Source of the DNA: Candidatus Poseidoniales archaeon
GTDB taxonomy: Archaea > Thermoplasmatota > Poseidoniia > Poseidoniales > Poseidoniaceae
Assembly (NCBI GenBank): GCA_003602635.1
Contig: QQSJ01000007.1
Span: 1 to 34,867, forward strand
Direction of reading: 5' to 3'
Length of the DNA: 34,867 bases
Below, in pieces: positions 32,225 to 34,867 of the stretch. The position numbers were made by a program, and so were the translations under genes. Within the stretch, counting starts at the first letter, position 1, and every line of letters begins with the position of its first letter. The notes beneath the pieces are model-generated. The model worked only from the letters and a program-made list of their open reading frames with translations, was not told where the DNA came from and made no database searches.

Positions 32225-33970
32225 ATGCAACACCGGATGACCATGGCTTCCGCCATGAGAACCGACGTCGCCGATGAGGACGCGGAACTGCTCGACGGGC
32301 TCGACGCCCAACAGGTCGACATGATGGCTGAAGCCCTCATCCTCGTCGACGAACAGGACCGCCCGCTTGGCCGGGCGTCCAAAGTCAAGGCACACCGCCA
32401 TGCGGGCGCCTACCACCGCGCCTTCTCTGTGATGCTCTTTGATGAGCACGATCGTTTGTTGCTCCAGCGCCGGGCGGACGACAAAATCACCTTCCCTGGA
32501 ATCTGGGCCAACACCTGTTGCTCGCACCCATTGGACGTGCCTGAAGAGCGCGACGAAACGAACGGGATCGGGGTCCGCCGGGCTGCCGTGCGGAAACTGG
32601 AACAGGAATTGGGCATCGAGGCCGTGGGCGTTGACGACTTGACCTACGTCGGGCGGTTTCGCTACCAAGCCCGACAAGACGAGACATGGATCGAACGTGA
32701 AGTGGACCATTTGCTCGTCGGCCGCGTCAACAACTTGACCGTCAACCCCAACCCCAACGAGGTCGCTGAGGTGCGCTGGGTCAGCCATGATGAATTGGAA
32801 GCGATGTTGATCGAAGAAGACCCAGAACATCCTGTCGCCCCTTGGTTCAGGTGCATCGCCGCACGTCTGATGACCGAGGCATGGTGGACGGCGACCGCTG
32901 CAGAAGACTTCCAAGCCCTCCGCGACGACCACATCCATGACCTCGGCGACGTCAGCCACATGCTACCAAACGCGGTCGGAGCGGACCTTTCGACCTCCGT
33001 CCTTGAAGTCCTCCCGCTCATCGAATCCCGCATCGCCAAGCGTTTGACCGCATCCCGCCACCCACGCCTTGGCCAAGCCATGATGCACCTCATCGAAGGC
33101 GGTGGAAAGCGCATGCGAGCCTCGCTGCCTTGGCTGGTCGCCAAAGCCATTGGCGACACCCACAGCGGTTTGCTCGACGTGGGCGCTGCCATTGAGATCA
33201 TTCACAACTTCACCCTGGTCCACGACGACATCATGGACGACGATCCTGTTCGTCGTGGTCGTCCAGCGGTGCACATCGCCTACGATGTCCCGACCGCCAT
33301 CAACGCAGGCGATGCGATGTTGGCCATCGCCTTCGAACACCTGTGCGACGCACCTTCGTTTGACATGGCCTTGCTTCCTGACATCGTCGAGCGCATCGCT
33401 TGGATGGTGCGCCGGGTGTCGGAAGGCCAGCAACTGGACATTGAATTTGAGCACGAAAGTGACGTGACGGAACCGCGCTACCTTGAGATGATCGAAGGGA
33501 AGACGGCCGTGATGTTCCAAGTATGCTCCGAATTGGGAGCCCTTCTCTCGGGAGCGGACGAGGACACCATCGATTGCATGCGAGAATGGGGCCTGAACGT
33601 CGGCCTTTGCTTCCAACTGATGGACGATCTGATCGACGTCGTGTCCGACACGGCGACCCTTGGAAAGCCGGCTGGCTCAGACGTGGCCCAAGGAAAGCGC
33701 ACGCTCATGGTCATCCACGCACTTGACCAACCTGAGAGCGAGGCAAAATCTGACCTCCTCAGGGTCCTTGGCAAGGGCGAGGAAGCCACCACAGAGGACA
33801 TTGAAGCGGCGCACGCCGGCCTCGAGGCTTCAGGTTCCATCGCCTACGGAAGGGAACGCGCCACGGCCTACCACGCAGCTGCTCACGCCTGTCTGGACCG
33901 TTTGCCTTCGAGCCCAGCGCTTCGGGCGCTTCGAGAATTCACCGATTTGCAGTTGGCTCGTCTTTCCTGA
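32225..33970 (+). CDS. Fusion: type 1 isopentenyl-diphosphate isomerase + geranylgeranyl diphosphate synthase
   Basis: One 581-residue reading frame holds two enzymes. Residues ~25-225 are a Nudix-type IPP isomerase (IDI1): KVKAHRHAGAYHRAFSV (metal His), NTCCSHP with the catalytic Cys (about 97-102), Nudix RRAAVRKLEQELGI (118-131) and the Glu in ETWIEREVDHLL. After a short linker (~225-250), residues ~250-581 are a trans-prenyltransferase: GGGKRMRAS (292-300), first Asp-rich motif DDIMD (334-338), second DDLID (467-471), and the KT at 426-427. Phe329, five residues before the first motif, is the type I archaeal GGPP synthase determinant, so C20 product is predicted. The enzymes act in sequence: IPP to DMAPP, then chain elongation to GGPP for ether lipids. 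The 3' end overlaps the convergent MOSC gene by 32 bases. Confidence 0.93.
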   Translation: MQHRMTMASAMRTDVADEDAELLDGLDAQQVDMMAEALILVDEQDRPLGRASKVKAHRHAGAYHRAFSVMLFDEHDRLLLQRRADDKITFPGIWANTCCSHPLDVPEERDETNGIGVRRAAVRKLEQELGIEAVGVDDLTYVGRFRYQARQDETWIEREVDHLLVGRVNNLTVNPNPNEVAEVRWVSHDELEAMLIEEDPEHPVAPWFRCIAARLMTEAWWTATAAEDFQALRDDHIHDLGDVSHMLPNAVGADLSTSVLEVLPLIESRIAKRLTASRHPRLGQAMMHLIEGGGKRMRASLPWLVAKAIGDTHSGLLDVGAAIEIIHNFTLVHDDIMDDDPVRRGRPAVHIAYDVPTAINAGDAMLAIAFEHLCDAPSFDMALLPDIVERIAWMVRRVSEGQQLDIEFEHESDVTEPRYLEMIEGKTAVMFQVCSELGALLSGADEDTIDCMREWGLNVGLCFQLMDDLIDVVSDTATLGKPAGSDVAQGKRTLMVIHALDQPESEAKSDLLRVLGKGEEATTEDIEAAHAGLEASGSIAYGRERATAYHAAAHACLDRLPSSPALRALREFTDLQLARLS

Positions 33971-34430
33971 GGACCACAGCATCGCCGGGGCGAACCTCGC
34001 CCTCGACCAACACTTCGGCGTACCAACGCGTTCTGGAAGGATGGCGCGTCGCATCAATCGCACGGAAACTGCCGTCGGTGAACGCGCCAGCAATGGTCCT
34101 GCACGGTGGAGCAGGACCGGTCAACCGTGCATGCACCTCGCCGATCTCAACGACGTCACCCACGGCGAGGCCCTCAAACGAAAGGCCACGAAGAAGCACG
34201 TTCTCACCAACGTCACCAGGCCGTACAGGATGCCCTTCTGCCCGCAAGGCGTGCAGCACCTCCAGACTCCACAAACAAAGAGCGCGCGTTGGGCCGCCGT
34301 GATGTTTCAGGTCGCGCTGACGATCGCCAAGGCAACCGTTTGTCCTGACCGAAAGAACCGGGACCGTGGGTTTGGGCACGCCACCTTCGGCAGCGGCATG
34401 AAGCGAGACGACGCTCGCTTCGGCAACCAT
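33939..34430 (-). CDS. MOSC domain protein
   Basis: MOSC domains are the sulfur/molybdenum-cofactor-carrying parts of Moco sulfurases, mARC and YiiM proteins. The 163-residue stand-alone domain shows GCLGDRQRDLKHHGG (about 32-46), PGDVGENVLLRGL (71-83) and the conserved Cys in GPAPPCRTI (C110). Biochemistry is unknown; related stand-alone proteins reduce N-hydroxylated compounds or carry sulfur. Start: ATG at 34430 (5 bases after the aEF-2 stop), or a GTG at 34439 that would overlap it as GTGA. It probably belongs to the aEF-2 transcript. The end overlaps the convergent isomerase/GGPP synthase gene by 32 bases. Confidence 0.87.
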   Translation of the reverse strand: MVAEASVVSLHAAAEGGVPKPTVPVLSVRTNGCLGDRQRDLKHHGGPTRALCLWSLEVLHALRAEGHPVRPGDVGENVLLRGLSFEGLAVGDVVEIGEVHARLTGPAPPCRTIAGAFTDGSFRAIDATRHPSRTRWYAEVLVEGEVRPGDAVVLRKDEPTANR

Positions 34431-34435
34431 CGGCC

Positions 34436-34867
34436 TCACTCAGCGTAGTACGCTTCGCCGTAGGGCTCAGGCTTGAGGCCCTTGCGCGTGCGGATGTCGC
34501 CGACGACCTTGTCGAAGAGGTGCTCAGGGAGCTTCTCGAATCCAAGGTTCTCCGTGTTCCACACCGCACGGCCTTGGGAAGCGGCGCGGATGTCGTTGGA
34601 GAAACCGAAGGTCTCGGCGATGGGAAGCACACCGACGACGGTGGTCACTTCGCCTTCGCTGGGCATGTCTTCGATGATGCCACGGCGGTTCGTGACTTCA
34701 CGGGTGACCTGTCCGAGCCAGTCGTTGGGAACCGACACGAAGGCCTTCTGCATGGGCTCCATGATGACCGTGCGGCCACGGATCATGGCGCCCTTGATGG
34801 CGTTGCGAACGGCGGGAATGGTCTGGGCGGGGCCACGGTGGATGGCGTCCTCGTGGAGCTTGGCGTC
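34436..34867 (-). CDS. fusA: Translation elongation factor 2 (C-terminal part, runs off window)
   Basis: aEF-2 drives translocation on the archaeal ribosome. Only the last 143 codons lie in the window; the gene continues beyond the right edge. Domain IV ends with LHEDAIHRGPAQTIPA, in which the His at 34838-34840 is the diphthamide-modified residue. Domain V follows (VIMEPMQKAFVSVP, RRGIIEDMPSEGEVTTVVGVLPI, FGFSNDIRAASQGRA), and the tail RKGLKPEPYGEAYYAE closes the protein. The modifying enzyme Dph6 is encoded about 10 kb away. A MOSC gene follows immediately. Confidence 0.96.
   Translation of the reverse strand, partial: DAKLHEDAIHRGPAQTIPAVRNAIKGAMIRGRTVIMEPMQKAFVSVPNDWLGQVTREVTNRRGIIEDMPSEGEVTTVVGVLPIAETFGFSNDIRAASQGRAVWNTENLGFEKLPEHLFDKVVGDIRTRKGLKPEPYGEAYYAE

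Overview
The window reads as a compact, GC-rich archaeal chromosome segment. Archaeal and eukaryote-like markers are present throughout: 20S proteasome alpha subunit, SBDS, RfcL, TiaS, KptA, archaeal-type glycyl-tRNA synthetase, diphthine-ammonia ligase with aEF-2, isopentenyl phosphate kinase and archaeosortase A. The gene mix, the large lectin/EF-hand surface protein and the many short membrane and zinc-ribbon proteins suggest the Thermoplasmatota, most likely the planktonic Marine Group II (Poseidoniales). That lineage call is inference from content; no rRNA gene is present to confirm it.

Layout: 2-5378 (+) is a run of a polytopic membrane protein, a zinc-ribbon/TM/transglutaminase protein and the TrkA-TrkH potassium uptake pair. 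On the minus strand 8633-5360 hold glyS and then rfcL. From 8717 to 18008 (+) come a two-cluster ferredoxin, a giant 1762-residue Lhr-type helicase with the clearest TATA box of the window, and a 1187-residue surface protein (C-type lectin, LamG-like, EF-hand, TM). Archaeosortase A (18929-18012, -) converges on it. 19029-21138 (+) carries a HAD phosphatase, tiaS and a small membrane protein. 21720-21139 (-) is a RecA/RadB-like protein with a broken P-loop. 21798-23882 (+) has two small membrane proteins and purB. Then come a diphthine-ammonia ligase (-), psmA-SBDS (+), and a four-gene minus-strand operon running thiolase, DUF35-like protein, double-zinc-ribbon protein, MreB/MamK-like actin (30232-26116). 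The right end has kptA (+), a small zinc-ribbon protein (-), IPK plus an isopentenyl-diphosphate isomerase/GGPP synthase fusion (+), and a MOSC protein behind the C-terminal end of aEF-2 (-), which runs off the window.

Functional links: thiolase, IPK, IDI and GGPPS belong to archaeal isoprenoid lipid synthesis, with the last two fused in one reading frame. Dph6 acts on the diphthamide histidine of aEF-2, and that residue is visible at the right edge. ArtA, the lectin protein and the transglutaminase point to cell-surface biology.

Genes are packed tightly. No gene-free stretch reaches 300 bases; the longest is about 110. Seven convergent junctions occur, and at three of them the two stop codons abut exactly as TGATCA. 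I see no rRNA, tRNA, CRISPR array, insertion sequence or replication origin.
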